64,000 bases of DNA from Reticulitermes speratus (lineage: Eukaryota; Arthropoda; Insecta; Blattodea; Rhinotermitidae). Under the pieces are notes generated by a model. That model saw only the letters and a program-made list of their open reading frames with translations. It was not told where the DNA came from and did no database searches. The DNA is taken from positions 13,518,779-13,582,778 of the forward strand of contig JAJKFL010000004.1 of the NCBI GenBank assembly GCA_021186555.1, in the 5' to 3' direction. Positions 34,604 through 45,477 of the stretch are shown here, piece after piece. Position 1 is the stretch's first letter. Every line of letters starts with the position of its first letter. The position numbers and the translations under genes are program-made.

Positions 34604-34740
34604 CTGTCGTTGATTTTAGTGTTTAAGGTTCGTGCCATGATTCAGTCGGTTGGTCACCGGCCTGTCATCGCGGAGGCCCGTGTTCATTCCCAGTGCTCCA
34701 TACTCATTACCTGCTACCAACGTTATATAAGTTAATTAAG

Positions 34741-35056
34741 GCACGTTGCCACGTAAGGACACAAACACTGTACAGTACTTTGCTATCCAACGCTCCCCGA
34801 TTTCCGCAAGAGTATTGCTTTTTGGAAGGATCAAAGGCTTCGCCCTTTTGTCCTGGTAAAGGCAACATGTAGATGAATGAATGAGTATGGAGCAGTGGTC
34901 GAATGATACTGACAGGGCAAAACTGAAGTACTGGGAGAAAAACCTGTCACAGTGCCACTTTGTCCATCGCAAATATCGTATGGGCTAGTCTGGGATCGAA
35001 CCCGGGTCTCGGCGGCGAGAAGCCGGCGACTAAGCGCCTGAGCCATGGCACGGCCC
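34741..35056 (-). mobile_element. SINE-2, tRNA-derived, near full length
   Basis: The minus strand head is GGGCCGTGCCATGGCTCAGG, with B-box-like GGGTTCGATCCC. The body is GGACAAAGTGGCACTGTGAC, CAGTACTTCAGTTTTGCC, GGGCGAAGCCTTTGATCC and GGAGCGTTGGATAGCAAAG, ending CACGTTGCC near 34741. It is slightly longer than the copy at 29030. A weaker tRNA-like stretch (34632-34700) lies just upstream. Confidence 0.85.
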
Positions 35057-35059
35057 ATA

Positions 35060-36835
35060 AAGCGTTATCAAGGCATATAATCTCACGGTGTATCTGACGT
35101 TTGTCTTTGTGTGCACTGCGCGTGCGCATAACGGTATCTACATATGTGTGTCATTTGTTATACACGTACGACAGGCACAGCGCCACGGTGCATACAGTTC
35201 CAGGAGACTCACAACCTTACTCTGCTTAATTCAAAACAATCACGTCTCGGTCTGCATGACTGAAGACCCCCACGAAGCACAGTCGTTCTTTACAACCGCA
35301 TATTTGTCCAGCAGCTCAAGAAATTAGCCCGCTTTTTTAGGCGTTCTTTACGAAGTAAGCAACAACGCCTTGCATGCAGCCTACGTCCGCCCGTCCGTGA
35401 CGTATATCAGCGACTAAACCGAATGTCGGATTTTCATGAAAATTCGTAAGGAGTTCTTTACAAAATGCAGTTGCTGAAGCGTGAGTTTCATGAAAATCGG
35501 CTCGGTGACAGTCATACTTTGCTTAAGGACGCAGAAGAATTTTCACCCGTCCTTTTCCACATTTCTTGACCGATTTACATGAAACTCGTTACAGACGTCT
35601 GCACGCAACGTCTGTCCTAAGTTGTGAGATGCATGACAAGCGGTGCGGTGGGTGCCACAGTTCATTTGGTGACGTAACATGAATTTTACCTGCGTTTTCT
35701 AAATTTTTTATCCGATCTTTTTTAAAAGAGAAAGCGGTGCAGAAGATAACCACAAAAAGTTACTGGCTGAAAGCGAGTGTCGTGCGAGACGACGCAATGA
35801 ACACCAAACTTTACTCAAGACTGTACAAGAATTTCTGTCCGTAATTTCCACATTTATTGTCCGATAAGTAACAAAGTATTGAATGAACGGAGATAACTAC
35901 ACGAAGAGCAATTCGTAATCCCCGCCAAATATCATTAGGCTGATGGAATAAACTGAGATGGGCAAGGCGCTCAGAACGCAAGGTGACAGGAGAAATTAGT
36001 ACAAAATCTTAGTCACATAATCTGAAGGACAAGAGACCACTTACAGACCCAAAGCATACATTTCAGGATAATACTAAAATGGACATGAAATAAATATGAT
36101 AGATAATTGTATACTGAATTTTCTGGCTCAGGAAATTTTGTCGTTGCGGGCTCTTATGGAAACGGTGACAAAACTTCGCGGTCCATAGAAGGCGTACAAT
36201 TTGTTGATCAGCTAAATGACTATAAGCTTGTCCAGAATAACTATGCCATGGAAAATAAACCACAGCATCGAGATATCTCAATGAAGGCTGCAGCAGTGAC
36301 CAGCTCACTAACGCTGTACACAGCTGCAGTCGGCACTGCGTGGCCGCTGTTTGGCTCACCTCGGAACGGCCAGGCAGTGTTATACCTGTTTCAAAAACAT
36401 TTACTTTGTTAGTAGTACGTTCATAGCTTCAGTCACTGTGGATGTTTTTGAGGCGGAATTAAACGCCCGCTGGTGCTTGCGCAGGGTTCCCCTATTACCA
36501 CCTTGCGTCCCCGGCTACGTGCCAACATCTAGCACGTAACCTGGTCACCACTGTACCAACACGCACTATCGTGTCTACAGTAATGATGCTGACAATCATT
36601 TCCAGTATAGTCGACATGCATATTAACTGTTAATAGTGAGGTTGTTACAAGGTTAACCTCATCGCAGGCTTTATTTTGTTAACTGTTCTATACACTTGAC
36701 GTGCCGGTAAGCCGACAGTCACACCTGCTAATTGGCTTTACAGGATCCATGAAGAGCTTTGCTGAATCTTGCTTTAATTCCTCCAAGGTTCCACAGTGTT
36801 ATTAAGCTCGTAGCTTCCACTAAATGCTGGTGACG
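35060..36835. other. No recognisable gene
   Basis: About 1.8 kb, the longest stretch without an identified repeat. TTTCATGAAAAT motifs at 35430 and 35488 are typical of worn repeats that also occur near 43360. Open frames up to 101 codons (36107-36412 plus) have no recognisable domain. A diverged host exon cannot be excluded. Confidence 0.35.
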
Positions 36836-36837
36836 AG

Positions 36838-37176
36838 GCGTCTAGTCCTGTTCAGTGCGTCTAGTCCTGTTCAGTGCGTCTAGTCCTGTTCAGTGCCTCT
36901 AGTCCTGTTCAGTGCGTCTAATCCTGTTCAGTGCCTCTAGTCCTGTTCAGTGCCTCTAGTCCTGTTCAGTGCGTCTAGTCCTTTTCAGTTCCTCTAGTCC
37001 TGTTCAGTGCCTCTAGTCCTGTTCAGTGCCTCTAGTCCTGTTCAGTGCGTCTATTCCTGTTCAGTACGTCTATTCCTCTTCAGTGCGTCTATTCCTGTTC
37101 GGTTCCTCTAGTCCTGTTCAGTGCCTCTAGTCCTGTTCAGTGCCTCTAGTCCTGTTCAGTGCCTCTAGTCCTGTTC
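36838..37176. repeat. 19-bp tandem repeat, about 18 copies
   Basis: The unit is GTCTAGTCCTGTTCAGTGC, with CGT/CCT alternation before CTAGTCC and scattered ATTCC variants around 37050-37090. No parent sequence is recognised. Confidence 0.93.
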
Positions 37177-37372
37177 AGCGTCTAACCAACGACGCGTGGG
37201 CAAGTTTGTCTCTTTTAAGTGACGGACCTTCACAACGTCGCAGTCGCAAAACAGGAAGATGGCTCTAAACCTTGCACTGACTTTCTGCACAACACGAAAA
37301 ACGCGTAACGGGAATTTATTGACTGTCGTTCAACTCTAAAAAAAATTTCATATTAGATGAGACTTTGTCTAT

Positions 37373-37729
37373 TCATTCTGCAGTCTGTCTTACGACAGGT
37401 CCGTAGCCTCTTCCAAAGCGAGTTCTACAAAGGGCTCGATCTAGTGCTTCCTCTTTCAATTTCCAGTATCTTCTCTTTTCCTTAAGGTCATCCAGTAGCT
37501 GCTTACGTCTTCTCCCTCGTCTTCCCGTCATTTCTATCCTTCCCTCTAACTTTCCTTCAATCACATGTTTCAGAAGGCAGTTCCTACGCAAGATGTGACC
37601 AATCCAGTTAGCATTTCTTCTTTTTATTGTATGTACGATATTCCTCTCCTCCTTCACTCTGTGTAATACTTCTTCATTTCTCACACGATCGGTCCAACTG
37701 ATCTTCTCCATTCTTCTCCAGCACCACAT
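37373..37729 (-). pseudogene. LINE-B reverse transcriptase C-terminal fragment
   Basis: A 118-codon open frame with MWCWRRMEKISWTDRVRNEE, then RRNANWIGHILRRNCLLKHV, then EGRIEMTGRRGRRRKQLLDD and a stop after RGYGPVVRQTAE. This is the tail of a different non-LTR retrotransposon family, with the W-GH-LRR and GRRGRRRKQLLDDLKE blocks common in arthropod LINEs. The catalytic region upstream is missing, so it is a truncated, non-functional copy whose frame happens to be unbroken. Confidence 0.85.
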
Positions 37730-37794
37730 TTCAACACTTTCACATACTATAATAGTCTAAAGTACAATATGCAGCATAACTTCAATATTCGTTG

Positions 37795-38165
37795 TCACTA
37801 TTTCATTAGAACCCAAAGTTAACCGAAGGACCGAGAGTCCAGCGACCAGGGGAAAATCCCTGCCACGTAGTCAGCGGCTATGGTGCGGTACGGGGGAGTA
37901 TTTATAGTGCGGGCTAGAGGGATGCTAGTGGTGGGGGCACAAACGAGCCACACAACACTGGCAGAGATTTTCCCCCGGTCGGTGCTCTTAGTCATACTTA
38001 TTCCTGGAACTTTTACACCCTCGACAACTAGGTTGCTCAGAGAGGCGCCTATGAAAACCACAGCCTTCTGAGATGTAGTACTGTGCAGCTCGGTACACAG
38101 GCCTACTGACGTTTCGGAAGAACCCGCTGCCTTCATTTTTAGAATGCCGAACCCACAATTCATCC
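37795..38165 (-). other. Dispersed-repeat remnant with GACGTTTCGG motif
   Basis: The minus-strand frame (120 codons) includes KMKAAGSSETSVGL. This is the translation of AAAATGAAGGCAGCGGGTTC plus TTCCGAAACGTC, a motif shared by several repeats in this window. The frame is probably a by-product of a non-coding repeat. I see no domain. Confidence 0.35.
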
Positions 38166-38167
38166 GT

Positions 38168-38290
38168 GCCTGACAGTACAACTTATCCGTGCCTTACAGT
38201 AAACTCATCCGTGCCTCACAGTACAACTTATCCGTGACGCACAGTACAACTCATCCGTGACGCACAGTACAACTCATCCGTGACGCACAG
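38168..38290. repeat. Short array of about 23 bp, about 5 copies
   Basis: AACTCATCCGTGACGCACAG and variants (TTATCCGTGCC, CATCCGTGCCTC) recur from 38168 to 38290. It starts directly at the end of the preceding repeat remnant, whose last bases (CATCCGTGCCTGACAGTACA) look like the first unit. Confidence 0.8.
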
Positions 38291-38589
38291 CACACCACGT
38301 ATGTCCTAACTCACTGCGGCCTTAACGCAGTCCACTGCTTATGCAAGTCAATTCCTAATTTTAGCATTTGAAAAACCAAGGCTAGGAGACTCAACACTCT
38401 CCAGCATACAGGAATTGTAACACTGCTTGTCAGCAGTTTTCGTGTAAGTGTTACTATACTTGAGAACGACACTAACAAATCAAAACTGCATGCCCGGAGA
38501 AATTAAAAGCACATTCAACTGAGGCAATGCCTGCTACCATTCTGCACAGTATGTTTTGTGTTCCAGTTTCGTACGTAGGAATAGAAATA

Positions 38590-38773
38590 CAGCCGAACTC
38601 GGTTATAACGTCATAAAGGGGATGAATATTTTGTGTAGTTATAAACGAGTGTTGTTATAACCGAGTACTGTAACGTTGTGGTTAAGAGCGAGTAATTAAT
38701 TGGTACCACCGAACGTCTGACGCTATATACGAGATGTCATATAAACTGATGTCGTTATAACCGGGTTCGACTG
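38590..38773. mobile_element. TA-flanked MITE (mariner/pogo-like), copy 1
   Basis: Left end CAGCCGAACTCGGTTATAAC; right end, reverse-complemented, CAGTCGAACCCGGTTATAAC. TA flanks both ends (38588-38589 and 38774-38775). It carries repeated internal GTTATAA-CGAG motifs. Two relatives are at 39837 and 54757. 184 bp, non-coding. Confidence 0.8.
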
Positions 38774-38789
38774 TAGTAAAATGTGCAGA

Positions 38790-38944
38790 ACTGTAAGGCT
38801 GTCGCAATATGTAGGAAAGAACATAGGCTGAGGGTGGTCAAGGGCAGAGTGCTGACGGAGATACTTGGGACTGAACGGAAGTAGCAGGAGACTGGAGAAG
38901 ACTGCGTAATGAGGAGCTTCATGATTTGAACTGCTCACAGACAT
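38790..38944 (+). mobile_element. LINE-A fragment
   Basis: The plus strand reads RLRVVKGRVLTEILGTERK, a stop, then QETGEDCVMRSFMI. The DNA (GCTGAGGGTGGTCAAGGGC, GGAGACTGGAGAAGACTGCG, AATGAGGAGCTTCATGATTT) matches LINE-A opposite bases 640-760. Short, damaged piece directly followed by a SINE-3 tail. Confidence 0.7.
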
Positions 38945-38949
38945 TATTT

Positions 38950-39047
38950 GTCTCATGGCGCGACAGCCCCTAATGGGCCACGACCTCCTCATTGTCGAGG
39001 CTTCACGATCGCACTCAGACACACCACACTTGGTAGGACTCCTCTAG
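38950..39047 (-). mobile_element. SINE-3 tail fragment
   Basis: TGGGCCACGACCTCCTCATT, GTCGAGGCTTCACGATCGCA, CTCAGACACACCACACTTGG and CTCTAGACGAGTGA match the 3' half of the SINE at 40060-40302. The tRNA-like head is missing. Confidence 0.7.
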
Positions 39048-39170
39048 ACGAGTGAACATTTCATTGAAATCGGTCAAGAAATGTGGCAAGTGTGGTGCTG
39101 TGGGGTTGAACATTACGAAATTAGGGCAAATGTGCAGGCCGTCGACTGAGCCGGTGAGGCCAATCGTTTT

Positions 39171-39601
39171 GTGCGCAGGCAGTGTCTGTTTACGCAGTCA
39201 CATGCAGACTGCAGTGCGCAGGCAATGTCTGTTTACGCAGTCACATGCAGACTGCAGTGCGCAGGCAATGTCTGTTTACGCAGTCACATGCAGACTGCAG
39301 TGCGCAGGCAATGTCTGTTTACACAGTCACATGCAGACTGCAGTGCGCAGGCAATGTCTGTTTACACAGTCACATGCAGACTGCAGTGCGCAGGCAATGT
39401 CTGTTTACGCAGCCACATGCAGACTGCAGTGCGCAGGCAGTGTCTGTTTACGCAGTCACATGCAGACTGCAGTGAGCAGGCAGTGTCTGTTTACGCAGTC
39501 ACATGCAGACTGCAGTGCGCAGGCAGTTTCTGTTTACGCAGTCACATGCAGACTGCAGTGCGCAGGCAATGTCTGTTTACGCAGTCACATGCAGACTGCA
39601 T
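39171..39601. repeat. 43-bp tandem repeat, 10 copies
   Basis: The unit is GTGCGCAGGCAATGTCTGTT, then TACGCAGTCACATGCAGACT plus GCA. Variants are GGCAGTG, ACACAGTC, GCAGCCAC and GAGCAGG. It gives open frames of 97-220 codons in all three plus frames, all repetitive. Followed at about 39626-39699 by three copies of a 24-bp unit CGCCTGTTGTCACTGTCCTC. Confidence 0.95.
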
Positions 39602-39836
39602 GTAAGCAGGACCACTTAATCAGCGCCTGTTGTCACTGTCCTCATGTCGCCTGTTGTCACTGTCCTCATGTCGCCTGTTGTCACTGTCCTCAAGTCGCCA
39701 CTCTGCAATTCTGATTTTGGACTTCGCCGAGACGAGACGGCAGGCGACTGGCCGCTGATATTTAGATACATCTATAGATATCTGTCACGAATAGCAAGCA
39801 CAAGTCCTAGTGGCGATCTGACAGGTAGACCTAATA

Positions 39837-40017
39837 CAGTCGAACCCGGTTATAACGACATCGCTTTATGCGACACCTCGTCTATAACGTCAGATATTTT
39901 GTGGTACCAATTAATTCCTGTTAGCCATAACATTATACTACTCGGTTATAACGACACTCGTTTATAACGTCACAAAATATTCAGTCCCTTTCATGCCGTT
40001 ATAACCGAGTTCGACTG
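39837..40017. mobile_element. TA-flanked MITE (mariner/pogo-like), copy 2
   Basis: CAGTCGAACCCGGTTATAAC at the left and CAGTCGAACTCGGTTATAAC (reverse strand) at the right, with TA at 39835-39836 and 40018-40019. 181 bp. The interior CATAACATTATAC and CACAAAATATTCAGTCCCTT are shared with copy 3. Confidence 0.85.
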
Positions 40018-40059
40018 TATTTAATTACCACACATAACGGTTTTTTTTCTTCCAATGGC

Positions 40060-40302
40060 TCAAAAGCCCCTAGGGGGCCTAGGTGGCCTCATTTTTCGAG
40101 GCTTCAAGATAACACTCAGACACACCACACTCGGTACGACTCCTCTGGACGAGTGATCAGCTCGATGCAGAGACCTCTACCTGACAACACACAACAATCA
40201 CAACAGACAGACATCCATGCCCTAGGCGGGATCGAACCCACAACCCCAGCAAGCGAGCGGCCGCAGACCGACGCCTTAGACCGCGCGGCCACTGCGATCG
40301 GC
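40060..40302 (-). mobile_element. SINE-3, tRNA-derived, near full length
   Basis: The minus strand head is GTGGCCGCGCGGTCTAAGGC, with a B box GGGTTCGATCCCGCC. The body is CATGGATGTCTGTCTGTTGT, CAGGTAGAGGTCTCTGC, TGATCACTCGTCCAGAGGAG and CCTAGGCCCCCTAGGGGC. It resembles a leucine- or serine-type tRNA head with a long variable region. Related copies are at 58012 and 38950. Confidence 0.8.
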
Positions 40303-40939
40303 ACACATAACTGTTACCACACATTACTGAACATTATCTTAGAGCTACTGTTTGTAAATTCCAGCCGCAACTTCGCCGTGCCTGTGGGCGGTTGACTGAG
40401 TGGGCTGCGTTATTTGGACAAGAAGTGACAACCGATAGTTGTGAGATAAAATAATGATCCTGTATATCTGAAGACACTGAGAAGTAGCAGAAACAAAACA
40501 GCAAAAACAAATATGGTGGATATGAAGTATTTAAATCTGCACTTCATTTCATGACACTGCACCATGTAACCGACCATTTCTCAGTATGACGTTTCACTAT
40601 GCCAATTTCATATTTCTAAACCTAATTCTTGCGACAAATTTGCAGAGTGACGCAAACTTTATAGCAGCTGCAAAGAGCTGCTTGATTGGAGCTTTCGAAA
40701 TGGAAAGGTGAAAAAAAAAGTACCCACAGCACCTTCGCCAGATGTCCGTCTGTCTGTCTGTCCGCGTGTAACAATTCGAGAGCCACTGACTTGGTTACAG
40801 CGAGTTTTACCGAAGTCTGTCGTCACTTCACGTTTCTGATTATTATTAGTAAACACTAACAAACACTAACACTAACAAACACTAACAAACACTAACAAAC
40901 ACTGTACACTGCGTCTCTGAGCGCATACGGAGTATAAGT
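40303..40939. other. No gene; short AACACTAACAA repeats
   Basis: AACACTAACAA repeats run at 40853-40901. A stretch with TCCGTCTGTCTGTCTGTCCG lies at 40745-40765. No transposon end or protein was recognised. Confidence 0.45.
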
Positions 40940-40941
40940 AT

Positions 40942-41240
40942 AGGGTGCTCAAGAAAGAAGGTACCACTTTGACGTGCGAGTTTTTTAGGCTTTCGCAGAG
41001 GTACAGTTGAGGTCTCCGTTGTCCAGACCTCAAAACGTCGCATGTGTATAACGAATTAACCAGCGAGCCTTTAATGGCGTGATATATATAAACTGTTAGG
41101 AAATTGCTTGAAGTTCGTTTGCAAAGGAACCTTAAGTGGGAGACGTTTTCCTAACAACTGACACGTATCAAGTTATTTTCGGATCACTCGTAACTTCGCT
41201 ATTAGCAAGCGAAAAGTGTTACCTTCTTTTTGAATTACCC
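40942..41240. mobile_element. Possible mariner-type MITE
   Basis: Left end AGGGTGCTCAAGAAAGAAGG; right end, reverse-complemented, AGGGTAATTCAAAAAGAAGG, then TAACACTTTT against TACCACTTTG. The inverted ends extend about 30 bp with a few mismatches. TA precedes the left end; the right flank TCTGTTTA is less clear. About 300 bp with no transposase frame. Confidence 0.6.
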
Positions 41241-42010
41241 TCTGTTTATCTGAACAGAAAACTCTGGAACAAAAGTTGTAGAGAGAAATACAGTTTTTGT
41301 TTTTGTTTTTATTTTTGTTTCTGAGATCACTAAAGAGACGTAAGAAGCCCCACAATTGTTCCGCCACGTGTCTCACAGCAGTCCCAGACCCTACCATTTC
41401 ATGTCTCCACGCTACTGTCATGCCCTCTACCGTTTGAACTCCGCATAACAAAGTCCTCACTTAACTCAGCCATCGCACACAAATTTGAGATATTTTCTAT
41501 TTTCAAAATGCTGTGATCGACCTGCTTAAGGTTCCGTGTGCGAACATTTGCCTGCAGTTTCATTTCACAACGAACTGTCTGCGCGGTAACACAGAACCCC
41601 ATCCAATCAGCATCGAGATACGAATCTATTTTGCGTGTACAACAGATATTACTAGAATCGACTGGAACAAATCTATACAGTCGACTGGGGGAAAGTTTGC
41701 ATGCAAAAGTTGGCACTGCTCTTTGTTTCAGTTTATGTATGTATATAACGCGGTCGATACACGTTGGCTGCCGCCTTCCCCCGACGCCACACCGTAACTC
41801 CGCCAAGCTTACCAACATAACCAACACCTCGTTGTTGTCACAAATGCAAACTTCTCCCATAAATGGGAAATTTCAGGTGTAACGCAATACACACAGCGAC
41901 TAGCAGCACTGCATTGCCACAGCGGAAGAGCAAAACCGCCTGCAGTAAGTCGGGCTCCCTAGATCAAACTTAAACAAGGCAGCACAACACTTTAAGAGCG
42001 GCTTATGTAC
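41241..42010. other. No recognisable gene
   Basis: A TTTTTG repeat lies at 41293-41320. Overlapping opposite-strand frames of 114 codons (plus, 41538-41882) and 153 codons (minus, 41860-41399) have no known motif and shadow each other; neither is called. Confidence 0.35.
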
Positions 42011-42014
42011 GTCG

Positions 42015-42288
42015 TGGGCCGCGATAGCTCAGTCGGTATAGCGACTCGCTACGAGCTGGACGGTCCGGGGATCGAATCCCGTTGGGGGCGACATTTTCAG
42101 CACCCGTCCAGACCGTCCCTGGGGCCTACCCAGCCTCCTATACAATGGGTACCGGGTCATTCCCGGGGGTAAAGCGGCCGGGACGTTGCGTTGACCACCC
42201 ACCCCCATCTAGTGCCAAGGTATATACCTCTACTCCCCCTCTGGGCCTTCACAGCCTGTTCTAGTGTGACCTTTACCTTTACCTTACG
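42015..42288 (+). mobile_element. SINE-1, tRNA-derived, full length
   Basis: Head GGGCCGCGATAGCTCAGTCG (A box GATAGCTCAGTCGG), B box GGGATCGAATCCC at about 42068. Body: TTTTCAGCACCCGTCCAGAC, CCTATACAATGGGTACCGGG, TAAAGCGGCCGGGACG and ATCTAGTGCCAAGG. Tail CTTTACCTTTACCTT. The flanks TGTACGTCG and CGTACGTCA suggest a short target duplication. Confidence 0.88.
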
Positions 42289-43854
42289 TACGTCAATGCA
42301 TTTCAATACTCTCCGTTACACCCCGAGCACAGCGAAGCATTTGTCCAGTTTCGTGTCCAAACAGTAAAATACAGCAGTTCGCCAATTACCAAACGTCCAT
42401 CACGTATACAAAACCAAAAACAAAACAGCCGGAGCTGTACACGGAACGTAGTGATAAAAACTGCTGCATTTTACTATTTCGACACGAAATTCGACGAATT
42501 TTTAAAGATTTCAGACCGTGTGTGTTTTTATACATGTTTTAAATACTGATTGTATAAGTGACTGTAACTTGCATACAAATATGTTGCACAGTGTAATGGC
42601 AGGATTAACATTGGCTGTCGAATGAACGTAGTTTTCGAACCCCTAAAGATGGTTTTACTTAAAACCGAAACATATGTAGGGGTCGATTAACACATAAGTG
42701 AAAGTGAAGTGCATTTTGTTGGTGTTCTAAACAGTGAATCACAAAAGACAGCTGTCATAAAATAAATAACCTGTATATCCGAAGCACAAAACTTTTAAAG
42801 TCCATCATAATTGCTGTAAATCTGCCGCCTTGTCAAATTCTAACTTGACCAGCAGCTCCAAACAAAGCATCGCAATATTTATGTCGTCTTCGTAAGACAG
42901 TGTCTAGTGAGATAACTGTAAATGTGGGCACGTGGACTAGTCTGAACTAGACAATGTACGTATAACATAATATTGAGACGCGTTCGCGTAACCATTGTTG
43001 CCGTGGAAAAGCAATAAATATTACACACTCTGAGTGTGTTTCTGTAGCCTTAGTTATCCAGCATGCAAAGCGCATGCGCCGTATTATATTGTCATCTGTG
43101 GCCTGTCTGGCTGTACCATATTTTTCCACATTATCTCATAAACGGCACGATTTTCGGAAAAAAATATTTCTGAGCCTAAAATGTGTGTTTTTATTTTCTC
43201 TACAAGATTTGTCTTAAACATTTCTCATTCTAAGAAGAATTCAGCGAGATATTATCATAAATGTACAGAGGTGTTCATGTAAAGTACCCTTTATTATTGT
43301 TAGATTTTTTTTAAAACTTGAAATTTTTCGACAGATTTTTCGAAAAATATTCAAATATCAAATTTCATGAAAATCCGTCTAGTGGGAGCCCAGTTGATAC
43401 ATGCGGACAGACAGACAGACAGACAGACAGACGGACAGACATGACGACGCTGATAGTCGCTTTTCGCAATTCTGCGAACGCACGTAAAAATGTACGGGAG
43501 GCCTAACATAATGCATGCACAGACAATTGACAGCGGAATGAGTAGCTAGACACTGTAGGTGTAACGTGAGCTACTCTGGTAACTCGATTTATCGTGCAGA
43601 AGAACGCAAACAGCTCACTTCCTGTTCAGGAGGTGCGCTGGTGTCAATACGGCAACACCAATATCGATAGCCTCTGCTTAGTGGCAAATCTGACGCCGGT
43701 ACAGGAAATTGTTTGGTCGATGTGATTATTATAGAGACTGTGCGGAAGTGTGCTACAAGGGGCTGCATTCGTCCGCCTGCTTCTTAGTAGCACTGCTGCT
43801 CAAACAGCAAGCTCGAAATAGCCTAAAACATTGCTGTCGTTTCAAAACAGCACG
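42289..43854. other. No gene; worn repeats and (ACAG)n
   Basis: About 1.6 kb. AAAGATGGTTTTACTTAAAA followed by CCGAAACATATG (42647-42676) resembles motifs in the fold-back elements. AATTTCATGAAAATCC then an ACAG run (43408-43440) is a worn repeat. No protein was identified. Confidence 0.4.
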
Positions 43855-43857
43855 TCA

Positions 43858-43858
43858 C

Positions 43859-43892
<34 letters not shown>

Positions 43893-43893
43893 A
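43858..43893. repeat. (AACT)n microsatellite
   Basis: About nine perfect ACTA/AACT units between CACACTAACT and AACATTGCG. The same tetranucleotide forms the 3' tail of LINE-A copies, so this may be a tail without a body. Confidence 0.9.
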
Positions 43894-43950
43894 TTGCGAG
43901 ACATACCGCCAGTCTAATTCGTACTTTCTCAGAAACTCAGTACGTACAAT

Positions 43951-44037
43951 TAACCCTTTACAGACTGAGTGAAAGCATTTCGCTATCCAATGCTCGCCGA
44001 CTTCCGAAAGTCCATTGCTATTCGGAAGGCTCGCAGG
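43951..44037 (-). mobile_element. SINE-2 3' fragment leading into the 68-bp array
   Basis: GCATTTCGCTATCCAATGCT, CGCCGACTTCCGAAAGTCC and GGAAGGCTCGCAGG match the 3' end of SINE-2 at 34780-34840 on the minus strand. It begins right after TTAACCCTTTACAGACTGAG. The next part of the SINE continues into the amplified array. Confidence 0.7.
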
Positions 44038-45331
44038 CTTCGCCAGTGTGTCCTTGTGGTAACAGCACGTAGCACTGGCCACAATACACCGCGGTCAGAC
44101 CTTAACTTCGCCAGTGTGTCCTTGTGGTAACAGCACGTAGCACTGGCCACAATACACCGCGGTCAGACCTTAACTTCGCCAGTGTGTCCTTGTGGTAACA
44201 GCACGTAGCACTGGCCACAATACACCGCGGTCAGACCTTAACTTCGCCAGTGTGTCCTTGTGGTAACAGCACGTAGCACTGGCCACAATACACCGCGGTC
44301 AGACCTTAACTTCGCCAGTGTGTCCTTGTGGTAACAGCACGTAGCACTGGCCACAATACACCGCGGTCAGACCTTAATTTCGCCAGTGTGTCCTTGTGGT
44401 AACAGCACATAGCACTGGCCACAATACACCGCGGTCAGACCTTAACTTCGCCAGTGTGTCCTTGTGGTAACAGCACGTAGCACTGGCCACAATACACCGC
44501 GGTCAGACCTTAATTTCGCCAGTATGTCCTTGTGGTAACAGCACGTAGCACTGGCCACAATACACCGCGGTCAGACCTTAACTTCGCCAGTGTGTCCTTG
44601 TGGTAACAGCACGTAGCACTGGCCACAATACACCGCGGTCAGACCTTAACTTCGCCAGTGTGTCCTTGTGGTAACAGCACGTAGCACTGGCCACAATACA
44701 CCTCGGTCAGACCTTAACTTCGCCAGTGTGTCCTTGTGGTAACAGCACCGTAGCACTGGCCACAATACACCGCGGTCAGACCTTAACTTCGCCAGTGTGT
44801 CCTTGTGGTAACAGCACGTAGCACTGGCCACAATACACCGCGGTCAGACCTGAACTTCGCCAGTGTGTCCTTGTGGTAACAGCACGTAGCACTGGCCACA
44901 ATACACCGCGGTCAGACCTTAACTTCGCCAGTGTGTCCTTGTGGTAACAGCACGTAGCACTGGCCACAATACACCGCGGTCAGACCTTAACTTCGCCAGT
45001 GTGTCCTTGTGGTAACAGCACGTAGCACTGGCCACAATACACCGCGGTCAGACCTTAACTTCGCCAGTGTGTCCTTGTGGTAACAGCACGTAGCACTGGC
45101 CACAATACACCGCGGTCAGACCTTAACTTCGCCAGTGTGTCCTTGTGGTAAAAGCACGTAGCACTGGCCACAATACACCGCGGTCAGACCTTAACTTCGC
45201 CAGTGTGTCCTTGTGGTAACAGCACGTAGCACTGGCCACAATACACCGCGGTCAGACCTTAACTTCGCCAGTGTGTCCTTGTGGTAACAGCACGTAGCAC
45301 TGGCCACAATACACCGCGGTCAGACCTTAAC
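44038..45331 (-). repeat. 68-bp array (19 copies), partly from SINE-2
   Basis: The unit is CTTCGCCAGTGTGTCCTTGT, then GGTAACAGCACGTAGCACTG, then GCCACAATACACCGCGGTCA and GACCTTAA. The first half corresponds to SINE-2 GGCTTCGCCCTTTTGTCCTG then GTAAAGGCAACATGTAG. Copies are over 95% alike, with one 1-bp insertion near 44750. This suggests recent amplification or homogenisation. Confidence 0.9.
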
Positions 45332-45334
45332 TTC

Positions 45335-45420
45335 ACTTATATTTATAGGTTGAGCTCGTACCGCGCAGTGAACACACTACGTCTGTGTTATCAAGCACAA
45401 CACTTACGAACCGCTTTAGC
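45335..45420 (+). mobile_element. Remnant of the TTAA-type VNTR element
   Basis: TTATATTTATAGGTTGAGCT, then CGTACCGCGCAGTGAACACA and CTACGTCTGTGTTA, match the left end and first 50 bp of the 114-bp unit. The rest is lost. Confidence 0.65.
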
Positions 45421-45477
45421 ATAAAGGCTCTGCATTTGGACACCACAGTGTACTGACGGTTCCTTTCTGATTCTCGA

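Noticed and set aside
39052..39714. A 220-codon cysteine-rich repeat protein
   Set aside because: It is the 43-bp array read through; other frames of 97-144 codons are open over the same bases.
40225..40302. Functional leucine- or serine-type tRNA on the minus strand
   Set aside because: The head is followed by the SINE-3 body shared with 58012 and 38950, so it is a retroposon head.
41399..41882. Frames of 153 (minus) and 114 (plus) codons
   Set aside because: They overlap on opposite strands and neither has recognisable motifs or splice context.
42015..42090. Functional tRNA gene
   Set aside because: A and B boxes are present, but the sequence continues into a SINE body repeated elsewhere, the cloverleaf is imperfect, and the flanks suggest a target duplication.
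44038..45331. CRISPR-like array
   Set aside because: Direct repeats have no unique spacers; the whole unit repeats. The same holds for the 38-, 41-, 62- and 67-bp arrays.
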